64,000 nt of DNA, from the NCBI RefSeq assembly GCF_001741865.1, contig NZ_CP017147.1, forward strand, positions 1,913,001 to 1,977,000, read 5' to 3'. Source of the DNA: Bosea vaviloviae (GTDB lineage Bacteria > Pseudomonadota > Alphaproteobacteria > Rhizobiales > Beijerinckiaceae). Positions 15,064-23,624 of the stretch are shown here, in pieces; position 1 is the first letter of the stretch; each line of letters starts with the position of its first letter. The position numbers were made by a program, and so were the translations under genes. The notes under the pieces are model-generated. The model was not told the DNA's origin. It saw only the letters and a program-made list of their open reading frames with translations, and ran no database searches.

Positions 15064-16101
15064 ATGAGGCACGTGGTCTCCAAAAGTTCTCACCCCACGG
15101 GTGGGAACGAGGTGAATTTCAATTGGGACGACATTCGAATCTTTCTAACGCTCGCGCGGCTTGGCAGCATTCGCGCTGTTGCTGCCGCGACCGGGCACTC
15201 CGCGAAGGCGCTCCGCAGCCGAATCATGGACCTCGAAGCGCAGACCGGCGCAGTCCTGTTCCACCGCTCGGCCGCCGGTGTGTCGCTGACCAAGACCGGT
15301 GAGCGCCTGATTGCTGCGGCTGAGGAAATCCAGAAGCAGGCCAAGGTCTTCGGCGCGCTCTCGATGCGGGGCAGGCAGGACCTGAAGCCGACGGCGCGCG
15401 TCGGCATCACCGAGGGCCTCGGCGCCTTCTGGCTGACGCCGATGTTCGGCAATCTGCGTCGGGCCCATCCCGACATCCAGTTCGATATGAAATGCTCGAT
15501 GACGGCGCCGAACATCTCGGATCTGGAGGTCGACCTGGCGATCCAGTTGGACAAGCCGACGGATCCCAATCTGATCGTCCGGAGAATCGGCTATCTCCAC
15601 GTCGTTCTCTATGCCGCACAGAGCTATGTCGACGAATACGGGGCACCGGCCAGCAAGGCTGACATCGCCGACTACCACTTCGTCGAGATCGAGGCTCCGC
15701 AGATCAGGAGCGAGAGGGTCGAGGAGGAAATGACCCGCGAGGACAAGCGCCGCTTCGTCAATATGCGGGTCAATATCAGCTCCGCCCAGTTTGTGGCGGC
15801 GCTGAGCGGCTGGGGCGTAACGGCCCTGCCGACCTATGCGCCCATCGTCTCGAGCGGGCTCGTCCATGTCGCCAAGGACTTCGTCCTCCGGCGGGACATC
15901 TGGCTCGCCTACCACCCGCAGGCGGCTGAGCTGCGCCATATTCGGCAGACGATCGACTGGGTCGTACAGTCCTTCGACGCCTCGCTATATCCCTGGTTCC
16001 GCGAGGAATTCGTCAGTCCCACCGAGATAGAACACTACATGGAGCGCAAAAAAATAATGAGCTTCTTCACTCCGGGAGCAGTGGCGAAGCTGGCATCGTA
16101 G
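15064..16101 (+). CDS. LysR family transcriptional regulator
   Basis: LysR protein with the N-terminal winged HTH (NWDDIRIFLTLARLGSIRAV) and a periplasmic-binding-like effector domain (about 100-310). The annotated ATG gives 345 residues; a GTG at 15112 preceded by GGGAACGAG would give 329 and a more usual LysR N-terminus, so the true start is uncertain. It is divergent from the tandem-GNAT gene, the standard LysR arrangement for controlling a neighbour and itself, and an inverted repeat lies between them. Confidence 0.88.
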   Translation: MRHVVSKSSHPTGGNEVNFNWDDIRIFLTLARLGSIRAVAAATGHSAKALRSRIMDLEAQTGAVLFHRSAAGVSLTKTGERLIAAAEEIQKQAKVFGALSMRGRQDLKPTARVGITEGLGAFWLTPMFGNLRRAHPDIQFDMKCSMTAPNISDLEVDLAIQLDKPTDPNLIVRRIGYLHVVLYAAQSYVDEYGAPASKADIADYHFVEIEAPQIRSERVEEEMTREDKRRFVNMRVNISSAQFVAALSGWGVTALPTYAPIVSSGLVHVAKDFVLRRDIWLAYHPQAAELRHIRQTIDWVVQSFDASLYPWFREEFVSPTEIEHYMERKKIMSFFTPGAVAKLAS

Positions 16102-16123
16102 ATTTATCCAGGTTGCCTCTCTA

Positions 16124-16200
16124 GAATCTGTCTCTCATCTAAAAGTGAGAGCAGGATCAATGCGAAAAACCGGTTCCCACTTCTTCGCATCCTGCTCTAA
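16124..16200 (+). repeat. AGAGCAGGAT...ATCCTGCTCT hairpin element
   Basis: Outer stem GAGCAGGAT/ATCCTGCTC, inner stem around AATGCGAAAAA and TTCTTCGCAT, loop CCGGTTCCCAC. It follows the LysR gene directly and shares its core loop with the elements at 16498, 32541, 35027 and, inverted, 44293. Confidence 0.75.
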
Positions 16201-16233
16201 GTTTCCGCCGCGGTTTGCGTTCGAGGCGGGCTT

Positions 16234-16455
16234 ATGACGAAGGCTAAGGACAAGGCCAAGGCTGAAGCGCTGACGATCCTGGCGAAGGATATTCCGAAAC
16301 TGGCGGCGGCAGCGAACGTCCTCGGAAGCCCCTTGCTCTGCAGCATTCTCGAGCACGCCCAAAAAGAGGTCGAGATCGAGCTCGCGAAGCTGGAGGGCGC
16401 GCAGGTTTCGCTGGTCGCCGGCGGGGACCGTGGCCAGAGCTCGCCCGACCGGTGA
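16234..16455 (+). CDS. Small unknown protein, 73 residues
   Basis: No family recognised. The protein starts with a lysine/alanine-rich helix (MTKAKDKAKAEALTILAKDI), has a central hydrophobic part (LAAAANVLGSPLLCSILEHA) and a charged second helix (KEVEIELAKLEG). It lacks a signal peptide. GAGGCGGG lies eight bases before the ATG. It is flanked on both sides by palindromic repeats and stands alone on the plus strand. Confidence 0.5.
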   Translation: MTKAKDKAKAEALTILAKDIPKLAAAANVLGSPLLCSILEHAQKEVEIELAKLEGAQVSLVAGGDRGQSSPDR

Positions 16456-16471
16456 CGGCTGGTGCGGCTAT

Positions 16472-16565
16472 AGCGTTTTCGCGCGAAGTGGGCCCGGTCT
16501 CTCATCCAAGAGTGAGAGCAGGATCAATGCGAAAAACCGGTACCCACTTTTTCGCATCCTGCTCT
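16472..16565 (+). repeat. Chimeric repeat: fragment of one family joined to a full hairpin of another
   Basis: 16472-16497 (AGCGTTTTCGCGCGAAGTGG) matches the left end of the composite element seen at 3850 and 38441. It runs directly into TCTCTCATCC...AGAGCAGGATCAATGCG...CGCATCCTGCTCT, a complete element of the other family. The junction suggests one repeat landed in, or recombined with, the other at their shared ACCGGT-type core. Confidence 0.65.
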
Positions 16566-16578
16566 CGCGTTCGAACGC

Positions 16579-17025
16579 TCAGGCGTCCCTGTCGTCTGCC
16601 TCGGCCATTGCCTCGACCAGCTCGACGACGCGCCGCCTGACGCGGTCGCTCTTGATCCGCATCAGGGCCTTGGTCAGCTGCACGCCTTCGCTGGTCGTCA
16701 GGAAGTCGGAGACATAGGCGGTCGAGGCGGCGGCCGAGAAGCGGCCATCGGGCATGTCGCCGGTGGGGGCGCCTTCGAAGAAGAAGGACACCTGTACGTC
16801 GAGCACCTTGGCGATTTGCTGCAGGCGGCTGGCGCTGATGCGGTTGGTACCTTTTTCGTATTTCTGGATCTGCTGGAAGGTCAGGCCGAGCGCATCGCCG
16901 AGCCGCTCCTGGCTGACTTTCAAAAGCATCCTGCGCATGCGGACACGGCTTCCGACATGCTTGTCGATCGGATTTGGAGTCTTTCTTTCGACCGGCGCGC
17001 CGACTGCGGAGTTCTGGACGTTCAC
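16579..17025 (-). CDS. XRE family transcriptional regulator
   Basis: 148 residues with a single Cro/CI-type HTH at about 26-82 (RMLLKVSQERLGDALGLTFQ, then QIQKYEKGTNRI). The sequence pattern is that of a widespread alphaproteobacterial regulator class with a helical C-terminal tail for oligomerisation. The GTG start at 17025 is supported by GGGGGAGG five bases upstream. It is monocistronic and preceded by an AT-rich stretch; targets are not evident. Confidence 0.88.
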   Translation of the reverse strand: MNVQNSAVGAPVERKTPNPIDKHVGSRVRMRRMLLKVSQERLGDALGLTFQQIQKYEKGTNRISASRLQQIAKVLDVQVSFFFEGAPTGDMPDGRFSAAASTAYVSDFLTTSEGVQLTKALMRIKSDRVRRRVVELVEAMAEADDRDA

Positions 17026-17088
17026 GCGGCACCTCCCCCGAAAGTTAGCCCTACGCGACAGCTAGCACTCTGATGGCCAATGGGACAG

Positions 17089-17128
17089 CCTATAAGGTTG
17101 ATAAAATTTGTTATTGTATAAAGTAACT
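17089..17128 (-). promoter_or_regulatory. AT-rich promoter region of the XRE gene
   Basis: About 40 bases contain very few G or C, against a GC-rich background. They lie 64-103 bases upstream of the XRE start. TATACAAT and TATAGG on the minus strand are possible -10 boxes, but no pair with a correctly spaced -35 is convincing. Such islands are typical of regulatory or silenced DNA. Confidence 0.4.
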
Positions 17129-17145
17129 GCGTTCTTGCGCCGGGC

Positions 17146-18669
17146 TCAGCCGGGGATCGAAGCGTATCTGCCGTCGAGGCTGAGCCAGATCGTCTTCGTC
17201 TGGAGATACTGGGCCATCGCCTCCGTGCCCTTGTCGCGGGCGAGCGAGCCGGAGCGCTTATAGCCGCCGAACGGCGTCTTCAGGTCGCCCTCGGTGAAGC
17301 CGTTGACCGCGACGGTGCCGCAAGCCAAGCGCCGCGCCATGAACAGGGCCCGGTCGATATCCCTGGTGTAGACCGTCGCATGCAGCCCATATTCGCTGCC
17401 ATTGGCGATCGTGAGGGCCTGCTCGATGCCGTCGACCGGCATCACCCCGAGCACCGGCCCAAAGATCTCCTCGCGCGCGATCGTCATCTCCGGGGCGAGA
17501 TCGGCGAAGACCGTCGGCCCCAGGAAGCTGCCGGGTGCGTCGCTGTCGAAAGCCGCGCCCGAGAGTACCGCCCGCGCACCCTCCCGGCTGCCGCTCTCGA
17601 CATAGTCGAGCACGCGGCGGCGATGCTCCCGCGTGATCAGCGGGCCGAGTTCGGTCGCGGGGTCGAGCGGCGCACCGATGACGAGGGCCTTGGCGCGTTC
17701 GACGACGCGATCGAGGAATTCCTCCTGCCGCGACCGGTCGACGATCTGGCGCATATTCGCCGAGCAGTTCTGGCCGCCATTCCAGAAGGCGGCCATGACG
17801 GCGTTGTCGATCATCTCAGGCGACAATTCAGCGTCATCGAGGACGATGAAGGGGCTCTTGCCGCCCATTTCGAGCCCGATCGACTTCAGGTTGCTGTCGG
17901 CAGCATAGCGCAGGAACAGCCGCCCGACCTCGGTCGAGCCGGTGAAGGAGACGGCGTCGATATCGCCATGGCGGCCGATCGCTTGCCCAGCGGTCTCGCC
18001 GAGGCCCGGCAGGACGTTGAGCACGCCGGCGGGGATCCCAGCCTCATTGGCGAGTTCGGCCAGTCGCAGGATCGACATCGAGGTCTGCTCAGCCGGCTTG
18101 ACGAGAACGGAGCAGCCGCAGGCCAAGGCCGGGGCCAGCTTCCAGGCGGCCATCAGCAACGGAAAATTCCAGGGCAGCACCGCCGCCACGACGCCGATCG
18201 GCTCGCGCAGGATCAGCGCGCAAGCCTGTTCGCCGGTCGGCGCGACCTTGCCGAAGCTCTTGTCGATCAGCTCGGCATACCATTGGAAGGTGTCGGGCAC
18301 CTCGATCGCGATCTCCTTCAGGCAGTCCCTGATCGGCTTGCCGCTGTCGAGGCTTTCGAGCACGGCGAGCTCGGTGCTGTTGGCGCGGATCAACTCTGCC
18401 AGACGCAGCAGGACGGCCTTGCGCGCCTCGGGCGCGACGCGCGACCAGACGCCGCTCCTGAAGGCGCGTCGCGCGGCGGCCACAGTGCGGTCGACATCCT
18501 CGGCCTGGCAATGGGCGACCGCCGCGAGGACCAGCCCCGTCGCCGGGTTGACGGTCTCGATCACCGCGCCCGACTTCGCGGCGACGAAGCTGCCATCGAT
18601 GAAGGCCTTGGTCGGGAGCGTGAGCCTGTCGGCTATCGCCAGGTAGAAGGCCGGGCTTTCATGGATCAT
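17146..18669 (-). CDS. NAD-dependent aldehyde dehydrogenase (PuuC/ALDH family)
   Basis: 507 residues from the ATG at 18669, usual ALDH length. The catalytic Cys302 (GGQNCSAN), general base Glu267 (LEMGGKSP) and Asn168 (PWNFP) are all present, and FTGSTEVG (242-249) is the cofactor motif. It oxidises an aldehyde to the acid in the cytoplasm. It is the last gene of a minus-strand unit after a DAO-type oxidase and a RidA protein; oxidase plus ALDH is the order used to turn amines such as gamma-glutamylputrescine into acids. The substrate is inferred from this context only. Confidence 0.88.
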   Translation of the reverse strand: MIHESPAFYLAIADRLTLPTKAFIDGSFVAAKSGAVIETVNPATGLVLAAVAHCQAEDVDRTVAAARRAFRSGVWSRVAPEARKAVLLRLAELIRANSTELAVLESLDSGKPIRDCLKEIAIEVPDTFQWYAELIDKSFGKVAPTGEQACALILREPIGVVAAVLPWNFPLLMAAWKLAPALACGCSVLVKPAEQTSMSILRLAELANEAGIPAGVLNVLPGLGETAGQAIGRHGDIDAVSFTGSTEVGRLFLRYAADSNLKSIGLEMGGKSPFIVLDDAELSPEMIDNAVMAAFWNGGQNCSANMRQIVDRSRQEEFLDRVVERAKALVIGAPLDPATELGPLITREHRRRVLDYVESGSREGARAVLSGAAFDSDAPGSFLGPTVFADLAPEMTIAREEIFGPVLGVMPVDGIEQALTIANGSEYGLHATVYTRDIDRALFMARRLACGTVAVNGFTEGDLKTPFGGYKRSGSLARDKGTEAMAQYLQTKTIWLSLDGRYASIPG

Positions 18670-18689
18670 GGCGATCTCCGTGCGGGGGT

Positions 18690-20045
18690 CTAAAGCGGCG
18701 CGTGCGGGCGCGAATAGGCGCCCTTGACGAAGCGATCGAGCTGGAACGGCCGGATTGCTTCGCCGGCCTGTTCGCCGGCGGCAAGCCGGGCGACATGGCG
18801 GCCGACGGCGGGGCCGAGGCCGAAGCCATGGCCCGAGAACCCGGTCGCTACGATCAGGCCGGGAACCGCTGGCGGCGCGTCGATGACGGGTAGCGCGTCC
18901 GGCAACACATCGATCTGCCCGGCCCAGGATTTCACGATCCGGGCCTGGCCCGCGCCCTCGAACAAACGCGCGAACAACCCGGCCGTGTCGGCGGCCTTTT
19001 GCGCATTGGCCGGGATCCGCGGGCGTCGCGGCGTGACCAGGCGCTCCTGCTCCGGCAGGGCGATGCGGGCATGGACATCGTCGATGAAGGGACGGCCGAG
19101 CCGCAGGGCGAAGCCTTTGCGGTGCCTGAGCAGTTCGGGCAGGAAATAGCCGGCGGCGCGCATCGAATCGAGTGTCACATCGATATCGGAGCTGGAATCG
19201 GCGGCGAGGATGCAGGAGCCGTCCGCCCGCTGGCGCAGGCCGAGCCCGAAGCCGCAGAAGCAGGGCGTGCTCAGCTCCGCCATGGGCGCGGTCAGCGAGA
19301 CCGTGCTGCGGACGATCTGCTGCGGCAGTATCAGGCCGAGCGGCTTGAGGAAGCGATGCGCCTGCGCGCCCGCCGCGCAGACCACGGTCGTGCATCCGAT
19401 CAGGCCGTGCTCGGTCAGCACGCCGGTGATGCGTCCGCCCGCAGTCTCGATGGCAAGCGCGCCGCAATCCTCCAGGATGAGGGCGCCCTTGTCCTCGGCG
19501 GCGCGTGCAAGCGCCAGCGTCGCCAGCGCCGGCTCGGCCTGCCCGTCCGAGGGCGTGAACAGCGCGCCGGGAACCTTGCTCGCCAGCGCCGGCAGCAAGT
19601 CGCAGGTCTGGTCGCGATTCAGCATCCGGGCATCGCTGGCGATGTCCCGGGTCGCCGCTTGCCATTGCGCGAAGGTCTCGTACTCAGCCTCGTTTTCGGC
19701 CACGAAGACGCAGCCGCTGCGGCGCCAGCCGATCTCGCGGCCAAGCTCCCGCTCCAGCGTCGGCCAGATCGAGAGCGCCTCGACCGCCAGCGGCAATTCG
19801 GCCGGGTCGCGATACTGCGTGCGCACAAAACCCCAATTGCGGCCCGATTGCTGCGAGGCGATCTTGTCGCGCTCGACCAGCGCGACGCTCAGGCCCTTCA
19901 GCGACAATTCATAGGCGCAGGCGGCCCCGACGATGCCGCCGCCAATGACGACGGCATCGACCCGGCTGGGAAAGGCGCAAGGCCGCGGCCCGAGCCGCGC
20001 GATCACATCGTCGGGCACATGCGAATAGAGACTAAGCGCCGGCAT
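18690..20045 (-). CDS. FAD-dependent amine/amino-acid oxidoreductase (DAO family)
   Basis: 451 residues with the FAD-binding Rossmann motif GGGIVG at 35-40 and the C-terminal FAD contact region (ATGFSGHGFGLGPAVGR). The family includes gamma-glutamylputrescine oxidase, glycine and sarcosine oxidases; it converts an amine to an imine, then aldehyde, with reduction of FAD. It overlaps the RidA gene by 14 bases and lies 20 bases before the aldehyde dehydrogenase gene. RidA, which hydrolyses reactive imines, fits such an oxidase. Confidence 0.88.
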   Translation of the reverse strand: MPALSLYSHVPDDVIARLGPRPCAFPSRVDAVVIGGGIVGAACAYELSLKGLSVALVERDKIASQQSGRNWGFVRTQYRDPAELPLAVEALSIWPTLERELGREIGWRRSGCVFVAENEAEYETFAQWQAATRDIASDARMLNRDQTCDLLPALASKVPGALFTPSDGQAEPALATLALARAAEDKGALILEDCGALAIETAGGRITGVLTEHGLIGCTTVVCAAGAQAHRFLKPLGLILPQQIVRSTVSLTAPMAELSTPCFCGFGLGLRQRADGSCILAADSSSDIDVTLDSMRAAGYFLPELLRHRKGFALRLGRPFIDDVHARIALPEQERLVTPRRPRIPANAQKAADTAGLFARLFEGAGQARIVKSWAGQIDVLPDALPVIDAPPAVPGLIVATGFSGHGFGLGPAVGRHVARLAAGEQAGEAIRPFQLDRFVKGAYSRPHAPL

Positions 20046-20463
20046 CGCTGACGGCGTCCATGTCCATCTCGACGATAATCGCCGGGTCGAACAACCCGGC
20101 CTCGACCGTGGTGCAGGCCGGATCGACGCCGCGGAAGGTCTCGGCGAAGACCGCCATCACGGTCTCGTAGTGTTCCGCGCCGGAGATATACATCCGCACG
20201 CGCACGACATCGGCGAGGCTCGCGCCGGCCTGGGCAAAGGCCGCCGCTGCATTGGTGAAAAGCTGCAGCGTCTGCTCGCGTGCGCCTGCCGGCAGCGTGC
20301 TCGTCGCATAGTCGTAGCCGGTCGTGCCCGAGAGCATGACATGCGGCCCCACCACGACCGCGCGGCTGTAGCTATAGGTCCGCTCGAATTCGCTGCCGGA
20401 CGAGATCCGGCGGCGGCTGCTTGGGGCGGTCTTCAAATTTGGGGCGGTCTTCAAATCGGGCAT
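20032..20463 (-). CDS. RidA/YjgF family enamine/imine deaminase
   Basis: 143 residues. The core RidA pattern is clear (VVVGPHVMLSGTTGY, ANAAAAFAQAGASLADVVRV-like helix, VRMYIS, TTVEAGLFDPAIIVEMDM). It would hydrolyse 2-aminoacrylate-type imines made by the oxidase encoded next. The N-terminus has a short duplicated segment (LKTAPNLKTAP), so the real start could be a little downstream. First gene of the minus-strand unit; its promoter faces the DAO gene at 20743. Confidence 0.85.
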   Translation of the reverse strand: MPDLKTAPNLKTAPSSRRRISSGSEFERTYSYSRAVVVGPHVMLSGTTGYDYATSTLPAGAREQTLQLFTNAAAAFAQAGASLADVVRVRMYISGAEHYETVMAVFAETFRGVDPACTTVEAGLFDPAIIVEMDMDAVSDAGA

Positions 20464-20596
20464 GGTCGCTATCGCCTATCCCTAAGGGTCGTATGACCTC
20501 AGGGATCACGCCGGATGCCGGCTGTGTCGATTTCAATAATTGGAGGCGGGGGCCGAGGAATCTGGGGTCTGGCCCCGGTTTTTGCGCGGTCGGCTT

Positions 20597-20618
20597 CGAT
20601 TAATTGTCATCGACAACG
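20597..20618. promoter_or_regulatory. Palindromic motif TTGTC-ATC-GACAA, candidate regulator site
   Basis: TTGTC (20604-20608) and GACAA (20612-20616) form an exact inverted repeat with spacer ATC. The surrounding 20597-20618 matches 26505-26525, upstream of the serine hydrolase gene, at nearly every base. The site lies in the 279-base divergent promoter between RidA and the second DAO gene. A LysR protein encoded at 25557-26459 is the closest candidate regulator. Confidence 0.5.
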
Positions 20619-20742
20619 GGCAGGGGCGGTGACCTCCTTGCTGCACGGCGAGCCGGCTGGGCCGACAGGCGGCGCTGCGGGAGAAGTCGGCCGCGCCGCG
20701 AGAGAAGCAGGCTCGCGCCACGAGAGAAAGTTGAGAGACGAG

Positions 20743-21882
20743 ATGCAGGCGGATGTCATCATCATCGGAGGAGGGATCGCCGGCGCGTCCGCCGCCTATT
20801 TCCTGTCCGGTCAAGGCTCTGTCGTGCTGATCGAGCGCGAGCCGCATTTCGGCTATCACAGCTCCGGCCGTACCGCGGCGCAGTTCACCGTCGGCATCGC
20901 CGCGGGCACGATGCGGCGCCTGGCTCAGGCGAGCCGCGCCTTCCTGGAAAGTCCGCCGCCCGGCTTCGCCGAAGAGCGCATCCTGACGCCGCGCGGCTGC
21001 CTGACCGTCGCCCGCGCCGGGCAGGAGCAATCCCTCTCGCGCCTGCACGACAATCTGGCCTCTGTCGGAGCCCGGGCGCAGCATCTCGACCGGGCCGGGG
21101 CGCTCGCTTTGTTTCCGGCACTGCTCGCCGAACATGTCGCTTCTGGCGTCTACGAGCCCGACGCGATGGATATCGACGTCAACACGCTGCTCCAGGGCTA
21201 TCTGCGCGGGGCCAAGGCCAGGGGCGCGCAATTGCTCGCCGGCGCCAGTATCGCCGCGATCGAGCGCAAGGGCGGCCAATGGCTGGTCTCGCTCGACGGC
21301 CAGCAGATCCGCGCGCCGCTCCTGCTCAACGCGGCGGGCGCCTGGGTCGATCAGGTCGCAGGGCTCGCTGGGGTGGCGCCGCTCGGCGTCGTCCCGCATC
21401 GCCGCACCGCCTTCACCTTCGCCTCGCCCGCAGGCCTCGGCACGGCGGCATGGCCCCATGTCAGCAATGTCGACTACCGCTGGTATGTGAAGCCCGAGAC
21501 CGGCTGCCTGATGGGCAGTCTCGCCGATGCGGTCGCGACCGAGCCGGGCGACGTCCATCCCGAGGATATCGACGTCGCGCAGGCGATCCACAATATCGAG
21601 CAGGACACCAGCTTCAGGGTCGGGCGTCCGCTCAGCCAATGGGCGGGCTTGCGCAATTTCACCGCCGACAAGAACCCTGTCGCGGGGGCTCGGGCTGCCG
21701 ACACCGAGGGCTTCTTCTGGCTCGCCGGGCAGGGCGGCTGCGGCATCCTGACCTCGCCGGCCATGGGCCAGGCGATCGCGGCGATCATGTGCGATCGGGA
21801 TTTGCCAGAGGGATTGCGCGCGCTCGGCGTGTCCGCTGCGGACCTGTCGCCGCAGCGGGAGACGTTGCGCCCAGCCGCTTGA
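20743..21882 (+). CDS. FAD-dependent oxidoreductase, glycine/D-amino-acid oxidase type
   Basis: 379 residues from the ATG at 20743, typical for the DAO family. GGGIAG (9-14) binds FAD, and the C-terminal WLAGQGGCGILTSPAMG is the usual second FAD contact. Upstream in-frame sequence to 20515 is low-complexity and lacks a ribosome site, whereas GAGAGACGAG precedes 20743. It is followed by a peptide-type binding protein and permeases in the same direction (65-base gap), suggesting import and oxidation of an amino acid or small amine. Confidence 0.88.
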   Translation: MQADVIIIGGGIAGASAAYFLSGQGSVVLIEREPHFGYHSSGRTAAQFTVGIAAGTMRRLAQASRAFLESPPPGFAEERILTPRGCLTVARAGQEQSLSRLHDNLASVGARAQHLDRAGALALFPALLAEHVASGVYEPDAMDIDVNTLLQGYLRGAKARGAQLLAGASIAAIERKGGQWLVSLDGQQIRAPLLLNAAGAWVDQVAGLAGVAPLGVVPHRRTAFTFASPAGLGTAAWPHVSNVDYRWYVKPETGCLMGSLADAVATEPGDVHPEDIDVAQAIHNIEQDTSFRVGRPLSQWAGLRNFTADKNPVAGARAADTEGFFWLAGQGGCGILTSPAMGQAIAAIMCDRDLPEGLRALGVSAADLSPQRETLRPAA

Positions 21883-21947
21883 AGCTGGGGCCTGCGCATC
21901 ACTGTCGAGGCTGAACACAGCCCGTTCAACACCAGGGGATAAAGACC

Positions 21948-23606
21948 ATGGCCAGCAGGAATTCGGACTTCGCAAGCCCGACGCGGCGGGGATTGATCGC
22001 GCTCGGCGCGGGAGCGGCACTCGGGCTCGGACGCGCCACATCGGGTTTCGCGCAGGCGCGCCCGCCCGCCAGCCCGCGCGGCCAGGTCGTCGCCGGCATC
22101 TCGCAGGAGCCGACCGTCTTCAACCCGCTGATGCCCGGCAGCGAGGTCGATCAGGGCGTCTGGTGGCAGGTCTTCAGCCCGCTCTGGTACATCGATCCCC
22201 AGGGCAAGCTGGTCGCCGATCTCGCCCGCGAGGTGCCGTCGCTCGAGAATGGCGGCCTGTCAGCCGACGGGCTGGTCTGGAAGGTCAAGCTGCGCAGCGA
22301 TGCGAAATGGCATGACGGCACGCCGTTTACGGCCGAGGACGTCAAATACACGCTCGACCTGATCAACAATCCCGGCTTCCGGGTCCGCAACCGCGTCGGC
22401 CACGGCCTCGTCCGGGACATCCGCGTGGTCGCGCCCGACGAGATCCATTGGCGCATGGAAAGCGCCTATTCGCCCTATCTCTCGATCCTGGCGCTGACCT
22501 TCATCGTGCCCAGGCACATCCTGGAAAAGGCGAGCGATCCCAACACCGCGCCCTTCAACAGCGCGCCTGTCGGCACCGGCCCCTTCCGCTGGGGCGAGCG
22601 GGTGGCGGGCGATCATATCCTGCTACAGGCCAACCCCGCCTATCATGGGCAGGGGCCGCATCTCGAACGCATCGTCTTCAAATACATCCCCGATCTGACG
22701 ATGCTCTACACGCAGTTCCGCACCGGGCAGGTCGATTATCTCGGGCTTTCCGGCATCTCGGCGCATTTCGTGAGGGAGGCGCAAAGCCTGCGCGGCCGCA
22801 AGGTCTCGCTCTCGCCCACGGCCTTCGTCGAGCATATCGCGCTCAATCTCGAATACGGCCCCTTCGCCGAGAAGGCGGTGCGCGAGGCGCTCTATCTCGC
22901 GATGAACAAGCAGGCGCGCATCGACGCGCTCTATTACGGCCTGCCCGTGCCGACGGAATCCTTCCTGCCGCAGCAATCCTGGGCCTATGCCGACAAGCTT
23001 CCGGTCCACCGGCACGACCCCGCCAAGGCGAATGCGCTGCTCGATGCGGCAGGCTGGGTGCGCGGCCCGGACGGCATCCGCGCCAAAGCCGGGGTCAGGC
23101 TCGAATTCACCAATTCGACGACCGTCGGCAATCCCGGCCGCGAACAGTCCCAGCAGTTGCTGGCGCAGGATTGGCAGGCCGTCGGCGCGGCCATGCGCAT
23201 CAGCAACATGCCCGCCGCGGTGATCTGGGGCGAGTTCTGGCAGAAGTCGAAATTCCAGTCGGTGATGGTCGGCTCGAACTTCATGCAGGGCAGCGACCCC
23301 GACGTGACGCCGCGCTTCAGCAGCAAGGCCATTCCCGCCAAGGGCGGCAGCGGCCTCAACACCTGCCAGTACCAGAACGCCGAGGTCGACACGCTCCTGG
23401 CGCAAGGCGCGACGCAGTTCGACCAGGCGGCGCGCAAGGCCACCTATGGCCGCATCCAGCAGATCATCCGCGACGATCTCGCTCTGCTGCCGATCTACCA
23501 GACCGTGATGGCGGAGGGGCTCAAGGACGGCCTGCAGGGCTTCGCGGCCAACATCAACTGCTCGTCGAATTGCTGGAACATGCGGTCCTGGTACTGGGCC
23601 TCGTGA
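21948..23606 (+). CDS. Peptide/nickel-type ABC substrate-binding protein (SBP family 5), Tat-like signal
   Basis: 552 residues, typical DppA/OppA-class length. The N-terminus SPTRRGLIALGAGAALGLG looks like a twin-arginine signal (RR at 13-14), followed by a cleavage region near AQA. The mature protein shows the family pattern (SQEPTVFNPL, FTAEDVKYTLDLI, VGTGPFRW). It would deliver a peptide or small amine to the two permeases encoded next. The operon lacks an ATPase gene. Confidence 0.88.
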   Translation: MASRNSDFASPTRRGLIALGAGAALGLGRATSGFAQARPPASPRGQVVAGISQEPTVFNPLMPGSEVDQGVWWQVFSPLWYIDPQGKLVADLAREVPSLENGGLSADGLVWKVKLRSDAKWHDGTPFTAEDVKYTLDLINNPGFRVRNRVGHGLVRDIRVVAPDEIHWRMESAYSPYLSILALTFIVPRHILEKASDPNTAPFNSAPVGTGPFRWGERVAGDHILLQANPAYHGQGPHLERIVFKYIPDLTMLYTQFRTGQVDYLGLSGISAHFVREAQSLRGRKVSLSPTAFVEHIALNLEYGPFAEKAVREALYLAMNKQARIDALYYGLPVPTESFLPQQSWAYADKLPVHRHDPAKANALLDAAGWVRGPDGIRAKAGVRLEFTNSTTVGNPGREQSQQLLAQDWQAVGAAMRISNMPAAVIWGEFWQKSKFQSVMVGSNFMQGSDPDVTPRFSSKAIPAKGGSGLNTCQYQNAEVDTLLAQGATQFDQAARKATYGRIQQIIRDDLALLPIYQTVMAEGLKDGLQGFAANINCSSNCWNMRSWYWAS

Positions 23607-23624
23607 TGCTCCGGGCGCATTGAT

